Of a DNA stretch of 64,000 nucleotides, positions 24,645 through 33,112 are shown piece after piece. Below the pieces are notes generated by a model. The model had not been told where the DNA came from. It saw only the letters and a list, made by a program, of their open reading frames with translations, and did not search any database. Positions within the stretch are counted from its first letter, which is position 1; each line of letters starts with the position of its first letter. The stretch is from Anaerolineales bacterium UBA2395 (GTDB lineage Bacteria; Chloroflexota; Anaerolineae; Anaerolineales; Villigracilaceae). A program made the translations under genes and the position numbers. The stretch lies in the NCBI GenBank assembly GCA_002343775.1, contig DDSH01000028.1, positions 1,731 through 65,730 of the forward strand. The letters run 5' to 3'.

Positions 24645-25190
24645 CTATTTTTTCATCCAGGCTGGTTTTTGCGCGGCAACCTTTTTATAGATCGGGCAAT
24701 CTTTGGTGTGCGCACCGGGCAAATATCCTGTAGACATCAAAAATTCGTTGACGATCTCACCCCCCGTAAACACAAAGTTCTTCTTGAAAAGTTTTGTCCA
24801 CTCATCCTTCGTGAGCGGATGGTGTGCATCCAGCCAGTTCTTGAACGAGCCATGTTCTTTTTTCAGATCAAGGATTCTTTGCGCGTTGACGATCGCAGCA
24901 TTGACCTTCAAACGGTTACGGATAATGCCCGCGTCCGCCAGCAAACGAGCGCGGTCTTTTTCAGTGTATTTCGCCACTTTTTCAAGTTTAAATTTGTCGT
25001 AGGCTTTGCGGAAGTTCTCCGCTTTTTTCAGGATGGTGATCCAGGAAAGTCCGGCTTGATTGATCTCAAGAATGAGGCGCTCGAACAGGAGATCGTCGTC
25101 CGCGATGGGAAACCCATATTGGGTATCGTGGTAATTTTTGTTGAACGTGTCCTCCGGATGTGAGTTGCAGTAATCGCAGTAAGTAGTCAT
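24645..25190 (-). CDS. tag: DNA-3-methyladenine glycosylase I
   Basis: 181 aa. The N terminus has the zinc Cys and His (YCDYC... NYHDTQYGFP), then the core LILEINQAGLSWITILKKAE and DAGIIRNRLKVNAAIVNA. The closing zinc ligands lie in PGAHTKDC. Tag excises 3-methyladenine from alkylated DNA. The start overlaps the stop of the upstream DinB-like gene by 4 nt, so they are co-translated. Confidence 0.95.
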   Translation of the reverse strand: MTTYCDYCNSHPEDTFNKNYHDTQYGFPIADDDLLFERLILEINQAGLSWITILKKAENFRKAYDKFKLEKVAKYTEKDRARLLADAGIIRNRLKVNAAIVNAQRILDLKKEHGSFKNWLDAHHPLTKDEWTKLFKKNFVFTGGEIVNEFLMSTGYLPGAHTKDCPIYKKVAAQKPAWMKK

Positions 25191-25744
25191 GGTGTCTCCA
25201 TCCGTTTTATCTCGTTGAATTGTTTAATAACATCATCGAAATGTAATTGGTCATGATAGATACCGATACGCAGGGTGACGATCAGATTGATCCAGCCAAA
25301 AACAGGGTCATAAAGATGTAAGCTACCAAGGATGTCTTCTTCTTTGTCTTCGTAGAATTGGCGAATATCGGAGTGAAGTCCGCGCAGTTCCGCTTTGAGA
25401 ATTTCCAGTAGAACGGGTTTGCGGGTGTTAAAACGCGGCGTCCACAGAAAGCCGACCCATTGCGGGAATTTCGGGTCGCGGTACACATCTTCGATTTTGG
25501 TTGCGTATGTGCGTGAACGGCGTAAACGTCCATACCAGCCAAACCATCCATAAAGATTTCTCACTGCTGGAAGAAACGAAGCCATCAACAAATAATTGTG
25601 ATCGAGAATTTCGCCGATGCTCCACTCTTTCGGCGCGGGTCGCTGCCAGAGTTGCTCATCGGACAAGCCATCCAACATGGAGAGGACGGTTTCACGCTGG
25701 AAATCCATGAGGTCGAGATAGGATTTTATGATTTCACTTTTCAT
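25187..25744 (-). CDS. DinB-like four-helix protein
   Basis: 185 aa, all-helical. It starts with LMDFQRETVLSMLDGLSDEQ and PAPKEWSIGEILDHNYLLMA, typical of the DinB/DUF664 superfamily. A metal-type histidine lies in ILDHNY and a His pair in GIYHDQLHFDDV. Some members use bacillithiol or mycothiol as cofactor; the reaction here is unknown. GAGGAGG lies 9-10 nt before the ATG. It overlaps tag by 4 nt, which suggests a stress or damage-related pair, but that link is inference. Confidence 0.82.
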   Translation of the reverse strand: MKSEIIKSYLDLMDFQRETVLSMLDGLSDEQLWQRPAPKEWSIGEILDHNYLLMASFLPAVRNLYGWFGWYGRLRRSRTYATKIEDVYRDPKFPQWVGFLWTPRFNTRKPVLLEILKAELRGLHSDIRQFYEDKEEDILGSLHLYDPVFGWINLIVTLRIGIYHDQLHFDDVIKQFNEIKRMETP

Positions 25745-25778
25745 GGAAAACTACCTCCTCATATCCGCGGCCAAAAAA

Positions 25779-26885
25779 TCACCCTACCACCCGTATCTCT
25801 CTCGGCATATCAGACAAGCTTTCTGCGCCATGTTCGGTGATGACCAAATTATCTTCGATGCGCACGCCGTTGCGATTGGCAAGATAAATGCCCGGCTCAA
25901 CCGTAAATGCCATACCCGGCTCTAAAATTTGCATGTTATCACCGCGCATGTATGGGGCTTCATGCCCTTCCATGCCAATGCCGTGACCTGTACGATGCGT
26001 GAAGTATTTTCCATACCCCGCTTTTTCGATAACCTCACGTGCAGCTTTGTCCACGTTCGCGCACGGGGCTCCCGGTTTGGCAGCGGCACGTCCGGCAGCA
26101 TTCGCCATCTGCACGATCTTATGGATCTTCTGGTATTCCTCGTCAATCTCGCCTACCGCGAACGTGCGAGTCAGGTCGGAGATATATCTATCATATGTTG
26201 CGCCCCAATCCACCACGAGCAGGTCGCCTGCCTGAATGTTTCTATCCGTGGGTGAGGCATGCGGGTTGGCGGCGTTTGGACCCGCCGAGACAATGGGCGC
26301 AAATGGCATTTCGGATTCAGAACCATGCTTCAACAACTGCACCACCAACTCGGATGCGATCTCTTTTTCGGTCATGCCGATCTTGATCTGCGGAATGATC
26401 GCCTCCAGCGCATCTTGTGCGATCTTCACGGCTGTGCGCATCAACTCCACTTCGGCTTTGTCTTTTCGCAGGCGCAGATCCGCGAATACATCGGAAGCAT
26501 CGGGGAAGTCGGCTTCGGGCGCGCCCGCCTTGACGTGACGGAATTCCATCAGCCGCAGCTGGCGCGGCTCGACCCCGATGCGCTTCCCATCCAGACCGAG
26601 AGCCTGTGACGCTTTTCTGAAAGCATCATCCCACTCGGAGGGATTCTCGCCATATGCCACCGCCGTGACCTTGTATGGGAACAAGTCCACTTTGGGGAGT
26701 TCGAGTTCGGGCAACACCAGCAGCGGGTCTTTGCCCGGCGCAATGAACAGAACCACCGGACGTTCCATCAAATGGAAGTTCAGCCCGCTGAGATATTTCA
26801 GTGTGGGACCCGGATTCAGAATAACCGCATCCAGTTTTGAGGTCAGCAGTGAAGCGGTGAGTTTTTCAAGGCGGGAATGAGTCAC
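25779..26885 (-). CDS. Xaa-Pro aminopeptidase (M24 family)
   Basis: 368 aa with a GTG start at 26885, supported by AGGAG 6 nt upstream. The creatinase-like N-terminal domain contains LDAVILNPGPTLKYLSGL. The pita-bread domain has both metal Asp residues (VVDWGATYDRYISDLTRTF), HRTGHGIGMEGHEAP (metal and proton-shuttle His), FTVEPGIYL and VRIEDNLVIT (metal Glu). It removes N-terminal residues next to proline. Confidence 0.94.
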   Translation of the reverse strand: MTHSRLEKLTASLLTSKLDAVILNPGPTLKYLSGLNFHLMERPVVLFIAPGKDPLLVLPELELPKVDLFPYKVTAVAYGENPSEWDDAFRKASQALGLDGKRIGVEPRQLRLMEFRHVKAGAPEADFPDASDVFADLRLRKDKAEVELMRTAVKIAQDALEAIIPQIKIGMTEKEIASELVVQLLKHGSESEMPFAPIVSAGPNAANPHASPTDRNIQAGDLLVVDWGATYDRYISDLTRTFAVGEIDEEYQKIHKIVQMANAAGRAAAKPGAPCANVDKAAREVIEKAGYGKYFTHRTGHGIGMEGHEAPYMRGDNMQILEPGMAFTVEPGIYLANRNGVRIEDNLVITEHGAESLSDMPREIRVVG

Positions 26886-26894
26886 AAACGTCTC

Positions 26895-27716
26895 CTAATC
26901 CAATTTATGTTTGATGCGCGAGAAGAGATATAGAATCCAATCCACCACGACCGGGAAAAGTGTGTCGAAGGTGGTGATGATGCGGAACCACCACGGGATG
27001 ATCAGGCTGCGGCGCGGGCGTTTGGCGACATTCAGCACGCAATGAGCGACGTAATCCGACGTCATACGGATGTTGAGCGAGTTGCGGATGGACTGATAGG
27101 CTTTGTTGCGCCCGATGTGACTACCAAATTCAGTGGAAGCGGGACCGGGGTAAATGCCGCTGACTTTGATTCCGAATGGTGCGATCTCACGGCGCAGCGA
27201 GTCGGTGAAGGCTTTGGCGCCATATTTGCTGGCGGAATAGCTGGAGATAAGCGGTGGAGAGATGAGACCAGCAACGGAGATCATGTTGATGATGTGCCCT
27301 TCACGGCGGGCGATCATGTGCGGCAGTACCATGCGGGTCACTTGCATCATGCCGACAAGGTTGACCTGGATCAACGTGTTGATGTCGCGGTCAACGGAAT
27401 GTTCCTCGAACCAACCCACACGCCCGATGCCCGCGTTGTTGAAGAGGATGTCGATGCGGTCGTACAGGTCGAGCGTGGCTTTGACCATGTTATCCACGTC
27501 GTCGGCATTGACAATGTCTACGGGGACGGCAATGGCTTCGCCGCCTGCATCCTGTATTTTGGAGGCGAGACGGCGCAAACGGTCGATGCGGCGGGCGGCA
27601 AGGACGACCTTGCAGCCTTCCTCGGCGAACAGCCAGGCGGCATCCTCGCCAAAGCCGGAGGAGGCGCCTGTTATAAGAACGACTTTGTTTTCAAGGGAGA
27701 TGGGGAAGAGGTTCAT
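26895..27716 (-). CDS. short-chain dehydrogenase/reductase
   Basis: 273 aa from ATG 27716. It has a complete classical SDR set: TGASSGFG (cofactor loop), NNAG, the catalytic Ser region MISVAG and YSASK (Tyr-Lys). R residues in AARRIDRLR suggest NADP. The C terminus carries a hydrophobic segment (IITTFDTLFPVVVDWILYLF), so membrane association is likely. Substrate unknown. The 184-nt spacer upstream to lon holds no gene that I can recognise. Confidence 0.92.
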   Translation of the reverse strand: MNLFPISLENKVVLITGASSGFGEDAAWLFAEEGCKVVLAARRIDRLRRLASKIQDAGGEAIAVPVDIVNADDVDNMVKATLDLYDRIDILFNNAGIGRVGWFEEHSVDRDINTLIQVNLVGMMQVTRMVLPHMIARREGHIINMISVAGLISPPLISSYSASKYGAKAFTDSLRREIAPFGIKVSGIYPGPASTEFGSHIGRNKAYQSIRNSLNIRMTSDYVAHCVLNVAKRPRRSLIIPWWFRIITTFDTLFPVVVDWILYLFSRIKHKLD

Positions 27717-27900
27717 GGCGACGCCTATTGTAGTGGGTTGAGATGGCTTGTTCCATTTCAATTCTAAAACGAAACCCGTTAAAAATCACTTCCAGTTCCC
27801 CGTTTTTAAAAATCCACCGCCAAGCCTGCCAAGACCGCAAAACTTCCGTTTACGTTCTCAACACACCTGGCGGGTTAAGTTTTTTAGTGCGCGTTCAGTC

Positions 27901-30369
27901 TTACTCTTCCTGTGATTCTTCCTTCGGCTGTCTCTTCGGCTTGGGCGGTTTGACCACTGCCTGCTTACCGAGCGCGATCTCAAGCACTTCATCCAAGTGC
28001 TTGACCGGGATGATCTTCATTTCAGATTTCGCCGTCTTGGGAAGTTCCACCAAATCTTTGAGATTCTTCTCCGGCAGGATGACCGTTTTCAGTCCGGCAC
28101 GATGCGCGGCGAGGACTTTCTCGCGTACGCCGCCAATTGGCAGGACGCGTCCACGCAGGGTGATCTCTCCCGTCATGCCGACATGCTTGAAAACGGGACG
28201 CCCCGTCAGCGCGGAGATGATCGCCGTCGCCATGGTGATGCCCGCAGAGGGACCGTCTTTGGGAATGCCGCCTTCGGGCATGTGGATATGGATATCCATG
28301 CGCTCAAAGACTTCCATATCGATTTTCAGGGTCTCTGCACGAGATTTGATATAAGTCATCGCCGCCTGCGCGGACTCCTGCATGACCTCGCCCATCTGAC
28401 CGGTCATTTGCAACCCGCCTTTGCCTTCGATGATGGCAACTTCCACCGCCATGATCTCGCCGCCGGTTTCGGTCCATGCGAGGCTGGTCGCCACACCAAC
28501 TTCATCCGTTCGCTCGGCTTCGGAGGGGAAGACCTGCTGCGGACCGAGTAGTTTTTCGACCATATCAGGTGAGATGGAAGTGGGGTGTTTCTTCCCTTCC
28601 GCTTTTAGGCGCGCCACTTTCCGACACACTCGGCTGATCTCACGCTCCAGGTTGCGGACTCCCGCTTCATAGGTGTACTCGCGGATGATGCGCTGCAAAG
28701 CAGGCGGTTCGAGAGTCAGACCGAGTTCTTCGATGCCGTTCTCTTCGATCTGACGCGGAATGAGATAGCGGTTGGCGATCTCGACCTTTTCCTCTTCGAT
28801 GTAACCGGGGAACTCGATCACTTCCATTCGGTCGAGCAACGGAGAAGGGATACTTCCCAGCGAATTCGCCGTCGTCACGAACATGACCTTGGAAAGGTCG
28901 AATGGCAATTCGAGATAATGGTCGCTAAAGGAATGATTCTGCTCCGGGTCGAGCACTTCCAGCATTGCCGAAGCCGGATCACCGCGAAAATCGGAATACA
29001 GCTTGTCGATCTCATCCAGCATAAACAGCGGATTGGACGTCCCCGCCCGCTTCATTGTCTGGATGATACGCCCCGGCAGCGCACCAATGTACGTGCGGCG
29101 ATGTCCGCGGATCTCGGCTTCATCGCGCACGCCGCCCAACGACACGCGCACGAACTTGCGCCCAAGCGCATCCGCTATGGAACGTCCGAGCGAGGTCTTG
29201 CCCACACCGGGCGGACCAACAAAACATAAAATCGGCTGGCGTTCCTTCTTCGGCTTGAGCGAGCGGACTGCAATGTATTCGAGGATGCGCTCCTTGGCTT
29301 TCTTCAAACCGAAATGGTCGCGTTCCAAAATCTTCGCCGCGTGTTTCACATCAAGATTATCCGGCGTGGAGTTATGCCACGGCAGATCCAAAATCCAGTC
29401 AATATAAGTGCGGATGATGCCCACTTCGGGAGCCATCGGCGGCATCTGGTTGAGGCGTTCCAATTCCTTGAAAGCAACCTTCTTCGCTTCTTCCGGCAGG
29501 TTCGCTGTCTCCAGTTTTTTCTTCAAGTCGGCGGCGTCGCGGGTAAAGATATCCCCTTCGCCAAGTTCGGTCTGGATCTGCTTCATCTGCTCACGCAGAT
29601 AGAACTCCCGCTGACTTTTATCCACTTCGTTTTGCACGCGCGCGTGGATCTCGTCTTCCAATTCCAGCACATCCACTTCCTGCGCCAGCAGATTGCTCAA
29701 CTGACCAAGGCGCGCCTTCGGGTCGAGTAAAAGCAGCAGGCGTAACTTGGCTTCGTAGGTCAACGCCAGCGACGTGGCGACCATATCCGCCAGCCAGCCG
29801 GGTTCGGAAATGTTCAACGCAAAAACATGCGACTCTTCGGGGATCGAACGGTCCAATTGAATACAACGTTCAAAAAGGTTCAACACCGAGCGCATCAACG
29901 CCTGGGTTTGTCGGTCAGCCGTCGTCGGTTCGATGATAATGCGTGCGCGCACTTTGATGTACGGCTTGAGCCGCAAAAATTCCACGATCTCTACGCGCCT
30001 GCGTCCCTGCACCAATGCCGAGCGCGAACCATCCGGCATGTTGAGCAAACGCCCCACCGCCATCTCCACACCGATGGGCAGAAAATCTTCGGTATTAGGA
30101 TCGTCCACATCCGGGTCGCGCTGCGTCAGCCCGATAACCGTCTGTTCTTTTTGCTGCGCATCCTCCAGCGCCAGCAGCGACGCCTCGCGCCCGACAAAGA
30201 TCGGCGAGACCATGCGCGGAAAAATCACCATATCCCGCAGCGGCAGCACCACCGCCTCGATCAAACCATCCGCTTTTGGCTCCATGTTCGGGATGCGGTA
30301 CAGTTCCTCTGTCCGCTGGGAAAGCGTCAGGTCGAAATTATCTTCTTCAGTCCAGTTTGGTTGACTCAT
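27901..30369 (-). CDS. lon: ATP-dependent protease Lon
   Basis: 822 aa, full length. The N-terminal LAN domain starts VVLPLRDMVIFPRMVSPIFV. The AAA domain has GPPGVGKTSLG and LDEIDKL. The protease domain has KDGPSAGITMATAIISALTG with the catalytic Ser and the Lys about 43 residues later (VREKVLAAHRAG). It degrades misfolded and regulatory proteins. Its start codon lies inside the end of folC (23-bp overlap), so it may be transcribed with folC. Confidence 0.98.
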   Translation of the reverse strand: MSQPNWTEEDNFDLTLSQRTEELYRIPNMEPKADGLIEAVVLPLRDMVIFPRMVSPIFVGREASLLALEDAQQKEQTVIGLTQRDPDVDDPNTEDFLPIGVEMAVGRLLNMPDGSRSALVQGRRRVEIVEFLRLKPYIKVRARIIIEPTTADRQTQALMRSVLNLFERCIQLDRSIPEESHVFALNISEPGWLADMVATSLALTYEAKLRLLLLLDPKARLGQLSNLLAQEVDVLELEDEIHARVQNEVDKSQREFYLREQMKQIQTELGEGDIFTRDAADLKKKLETANLPEEAKKVAFKELERLNQMPPMAPEVGIIRTYIDWILDLPWHNSTPDNLDVKHAAKILERDHFGLKKAKERILEYIAVRSLKPKKERQPILCFVGPPGVGKTSLGRSIADALGRKFVRVSLGGVRDEAEIRGHRRTYIGALPGRIIQTMKRAGTSNPLFMLDEIDKLYSDFRGDPASAMLEVLDPEQNHSFSDHYLELPFDLSKVMFVTTANSLGSIPSPLLDRMEVIEFPGYIEEEKVEIANRYLIPRQIEENGIEELGLTLEPPALQRIIREYTYEAGVRNLEREISRVCRKVARLKAEGKKHPTSISPDMVEKLLGPQQVFPSEAERTDEVGVATSLAWTETGGEIMAVEVAIIEGKGGLQMTGQMGEVMQESAQAAMTYIKSRAETLKIDMEVFERMDIHIHMPEGGIPKDGPSAGITMATAIISALTGRPVFKHVGMTGEITLRGRVLPIGGVREKVLAAHRAGLKTVILPEKNLKDLVELPKTAKSEMKIIPVKHLDEVLEIALGKQAVVKPPKPKRQPKEESQEE

Positions 30370-31690
30370 TCAAAAACTTCCATTCTCTCATCACTTCCGC
30401 GGTCACGAACATCGAACCAGCGGATAACACAATGCTACCATCTTTTGACGACAATTCCAGCGCCCGCCGCAGGGCTTCCTTGACGGGAACCACCGCTTCA
30501 GACTCGACCCCAGCCTGATCGGCGAGACCCTGAATATGATCCACACTGAGAGCGCGCGGATGATCGGCGCGTGTGACAATGATTTTTTGGATCTTCGCTT
30601 TCATCTCCGCAAACATGCCGGGAATGTTCTTATCCTCCGACGCGCCAAAGATGAGATAGACCTTTTTGCCGGGGAAATATTCTTCGAGCGTCTCGCGCAA
30701 TTTCTCAAACGAATCCTGATTATGAGCCGAGTCAAAAATCACAGTTGGTTCGAGTTGCACCACCTCAAAGCGGGCGCGCCATTGTACCCGAGAAAAGCCG
30801 GTTTTTATCTGCTCATCCGTGATCGGGATGCCGCTGGCTTTCAAGGCAACATAAGCAGTAGCAGCGTTCTCGATCTGATGATTTCCCAATAAAGGAATCT
30901 CTAACTCAACAACTGACCGCTGACCGTTGACCGCTTGACCTTCGACCTTCAACCTTTGACCTTCTAACGATGACCCAACCCGCTCAAACTCTACATCCCG
31001 CCCCACAAGAGTTATATCAGAATTTCGCTCTTTGGCTACGCGAAGCAAAACTTCGAGGGCTTCGTCTTTCTGTGGGGAAGAGACCACTGGCACGCCCGGC
31101 TTGATGATGCCTGCCTTCTCCCCTGCTATCAGTGCGAGTGTGTTGCCCAGCACCGCCATATGATCATACGAAAGCGACGTAATGACCGACACCTTGGGCA
31201 TGACGACATTGGTCGCATCCAACCGCCCACCCAAGCCGACTTCAAAAACCGCCGCCGTCGCGCCGTACTTGGCAAACGCCATGAACGCCAGCGCAGTGGT
31301 AATTTCAAAGGTGGTCAACATTTCGACCTTCGCCACATGCGGCTGAATCTCATCCACCAAGTCTGCCAACTGCTCATGGGAGATCGGCATGCCGTTGATG
31401 CGAATCCGCTCGACGAAATCTTCCAAATGCGGAGACGTGTACAACCCCGTCTTATACCCCGCCGCCTGCAACCCCGCCGCACACAACGCGGACGTGGACC
31501 CCTTCCCTTTCGTCCCCGCCACATGGATGATGGGATACTTCATCTGCGGGTTACCCAGCGACTCCATCAACGCAAACATGCGGTTCAGGTTGAAGTCCGC
31601 TTTGGCTAATTCGGAGGAATGTTTGAGGCTATAATCCACGAAGGAATACAGGTAATCTAACGCTTGGTTGTATCGGGTTTCTATGTCCAT
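30347..31690 (-). CDS. folC: folylpolyglutamate/dihydrofolate synthase
   Basis: 447 aa. ATP-binding motif HVAGTKGKGSTSALCAAGL, folate-site region GLYTSPHLEDFVERIRING, metal/ATP residues in FEVGLGGRLDATNVV, and a C-terminal Mur-ligase domain with VIFDSAHNQDSFEKLRETL. It adds glutamates to folate. The oddity is a 56-bp heptad array (30913-30968) in frame, giving a 7-residue periodic stretch (EGQRLKV, EGQAVNG, QRSVVE) before the conserved LGNHQIENAATA. The frame stays open, so the gene is probably functional. Confidence 0.95.
   Translation of the reverse strand: MDIETRYNQALDYLYSFVDYSLKHSSELAKADFNLNRMFALMESLGNPQMKYPIIHVAGTKGKGSTSALCAAGLQAAGYKTGLYTSPHLEDFVERIRINGMPISHEQLADLVDEIQPHVAKVEMLTTFEITTALAFMAFAKYGATAAVFEVGLGGRLDATNVVMPKVSVITSLSYDHMAVLGNTLALIAGEKAGIIKPGVPVVSSPQKDEALEVLLRVAKERNSDITLVGRDVEFERVGSSLEGQRLKVEGQAVNGQRSVVELEIPLLGNHQIENAATAYVALKASGIPITDEQIKTGFSRVQWRARFEVVQLEPTVIFDSAHNQDSFEKLRETLEEYFPGKKVYLIFGASEDKNIPGMFAEMKAKIQKIIVTRADHPRALSVDHIQGLADQAGVESEAVVPVKEALRRALELSSKDGSIVLSAGSMFVTAEVMREWKFLNESTKLD
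30913..30968. repeat. in-frame heptad array inside folC
   Basis: Eight 7-nt units in direct succession: CTGACCG, CTGACCG, TTGACCG, CTTGACC, TTCGACC, TTCAACC, TTTGACC and TTCTAAC. Three heptads equal 21 nt or seven codons, so the encoded peptide has a 7-residue period. It belongs to the same family as the spacer arrays. Confidence 0.93.
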
Positions 31691-31693
31691 GCT

Positions 31694-31735
31694 TGAGATT
31701 GTAAATCTAAAATCGTAAATAGCAAATCAAAAATT
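31694..31735. repeat. A/T-rich heptad array between folC and the DUF503 gene
   Basis: GTAAATC/TAAAATC/GTAAATA/GCAAATC in 7-nt steps between two divergent start codons. No clear promoter is visible for either gene in this 49-nt spacer. Confidence 0.65.
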
Positions 31736-31739
31736 ACCC

Positions 31740-32024
31740 ATGCTAGCCACACTCACCCTTCACCTGCGCCTGCCCCTCTGCACCTCGCTCAAAGACAAAC
31801 GCGGACAGATCAAGCCGTTCATGTCGCGTTTGCATCGCGAGTTCAACGTCTCTGTCGCAGAAATGGATCTGCACGACAAATGGGATGAAGCCGTGATCGT
31901 CTGTGCGATGGTTGGAAATGACGCCGCCTTCCTGCAATCTGCTTTGCAAACTGTGGCAAAATGGGCAGAAGCGAATTGGCGCGATGGGGATGTGTGGGAC
32001 AGCAAGATCGAGATGGGTCTGTAG
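31740..32024 (+). CDS. DUF503 family protein (YlxP-like)
   Basis: 94 aa. It starts MLATLTLHLRLPLCTSLKDKR and continues with RLHREFNVSVAEMDLHDKWD, the DUF503 signature. A small ferredoxin-like fold is expected. In other bacteria members are encoded near rbfA/truB; here it diverges from folC instead. Function unknown. Confidence 0.88.
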   Translation: MLATLTLHLRLPLCTSLKDKRGQIKPFMSRLHREFNVSVAEMDLHDKWDEAVIVCAMVGNDAAFLQSALQTVAKWAEANWRDGDVWDSKIEMGL

Positions 32025-32025
32025 T

Positions 32026-32092
32026 AAAGGTTGAAGGTTGAAGGTAAAAGGTTCAAAACCTTCAACCTTCAACTTGTAACCTGTAACAAACT
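32026..32092. repeat. heptad inverted repeat between the DUF503 and SDR genes
   Basis: AGGTTGAAGGTTGAAGG continues as AGGTTCA and is then mirrored by AACCTTCAACCTTCAACTTG and TAACCTGTAAC. Both arms run in 7-nt steps and pair over most of their length. Confidence 0.88.
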
Positions 32093-32103
32093 AGGAGAAC
32101 AAA

Positions 32104-32895
32104 ATGGACTTAAATCTCAAAGACAAGATTGCTCTCGTCACCGGTTCTTCACGCGGATTGGGCTATGCGACCGCGCTGCAACTGGCAAAAGAAGGCTGCA
32201 AGGTTGTCATCAATGGGCGGGATGAAGCGCGGGTAAAGAATGCGGTGGAAAGAGTGAAAAAGGAAACAGACACAGAAGCACTCGGATTGGTCGGCGATGC
32301 CAGTTTGCCGGATATGCCCGCAAAATTGATTCAACAAACGGTGGAGGCTTTTGGCGGGTTGGATATTCTCATCACCAACACCGGCGGACCCAAGCCCGGC
32401 AGCATCGACTCGCTTGATGAAGCCGCGTGGCAAACCGGCATCGACCTGTGCCTGATGGCGCATGTTCGTTTGATAAAATCGGCGCTTCCGCACCTGCGAA
32501 AGTCTGCTGCGGCGAGCATTCTAACGGTCACTTCGGTTTCGGTGAAGCAGCCCATTCAAAACCTGCTGATCTCGAACAGCGTCCGCGCGGCGACGGTGGG
32601 ACTGACAAAATCACTGGCGTTGGAATTGGGACGGGAGGGAATACGCGTCAACTCGATTTTGCCCGGCTGGACGGAGACGGAACGAGTATCAGAGTTGATG
32701 AATGCCCGGGCAACCGCGAACCAAACCTCGGCGGAGGAAGAGGCGCAGCGGCAGGCGGCGGAGATTCCGTTTGGGAGGATGGGTCAGCCTGAAGAGTTTG
32801 CAAATGCCGCGGTATTTTTGGTCAGCCCTGCCGCATCTTATATTAATGGAGCCATGTTACAAGTGGACGGCGGCTCGTACAAGGGCACGCTGTAG
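32104..32895 (+). CDS. atypical SDR (FabG-like) lacking the canonical catalytic Tyr
   Basis: 263 aa. The cofactor loop is TGSSRGLG and NGRD suggests NADP. The usual NNAG is NTGGP, and the usual YxxxK position reads SNSVRAATVGLTK, with no Tyr. This resembles the beta-ketoacyl-ACP-reductase-like SDR subgroup with an Asn in that position. The C terminus is normal (ASYINGAMLQVDGGSYKGTL). A Rossmann fold is certain; activity and substrate are not. The gene starts with AGGAGAA 5-8 nt before ATG. Confidence 0.9.
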   Translation: MDLNLKDKIALVTGSSRGLGYATALQLAKEGCKVVINGRDEARVKNAVERVKKETDTEALGLVGDASLPDMPAKLIQQTVEAFGGLDILITNTGGPKPGSIDSLDEAAWQTGIDLCLMAHVRLIKSALPHLRKSAAASILTVTSVSVKQPIQNLLISNSVRAATVGLTKSLALELGREGIRVNSILPGWTETERVSELMNARATANQTSAEEEAQRQAAEIPFGRMGQPEEFANAAVFLVSPAASYINGAMLQVDGGSYKGTL

Positions 32896-32896
32896 A

Positions 32897-32930
32897 AGAT
32901 TTAATATTTTAGATTAACGATTGGAGAAAC
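32897..32930. repeat. short A/T-rich heptad run
   Basis: AGATTTA/ATATTTT/AGATTAA/CGATTGG in 7-nt steps between the SDR stop and the small zinc-protein gene. Assignment to the heptad family rests mainly on period and position. Confidence 0.5.
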
Positions 32931-32932
32931 TC

Positions 32933-33112
32933 ATGAGTGAAATGAAGGTTTGTTTGAATTGCAATCGCAGTGAAGAAAAGACGCCGTTGATCGTTTTAAC
33001 ATTCAAAGGCGAGACGAAACATCTGTGCGCCCAATGCCTGCCGATTCTGATTCATAAAACACATCTACTGGCAGAAAAATTACCCGGTATGGAAGTAACT
33101 GCGCATGAGTAA
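32933..33112 (+). CDS. small zinc-ribbon-like protein
   Basis: 59 aa from ATG 32933 (GGAG upstream). Two CxxC pairs, CLNC near the N terminus and CAQC about 30 residues later, suggest one bound zinc. No further family is recognised. It overlaps the murJ start by 8 nt, so the two are co-translated, but I see no functional link beyond that. Confidence 0.8.
   Translation: MSEMKVCLNCNRSEEKTPLIVLTFKGETKHLCAQCLPILIHKTHLLAEKLPGMEVTAHE

Noticed and set aside
27717..27900. Possible gene or RNA in the SDR-lon spacer
   Set aside because: No start signal, no motif and no stable fold seen by eye; left unannotated.
30913..30968. Possible CRISPR-like or tandem array in folC
   Set aside because: Units are 7 nt with no spacers, and the gene frame is intact. 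It belongs to the heptad family.
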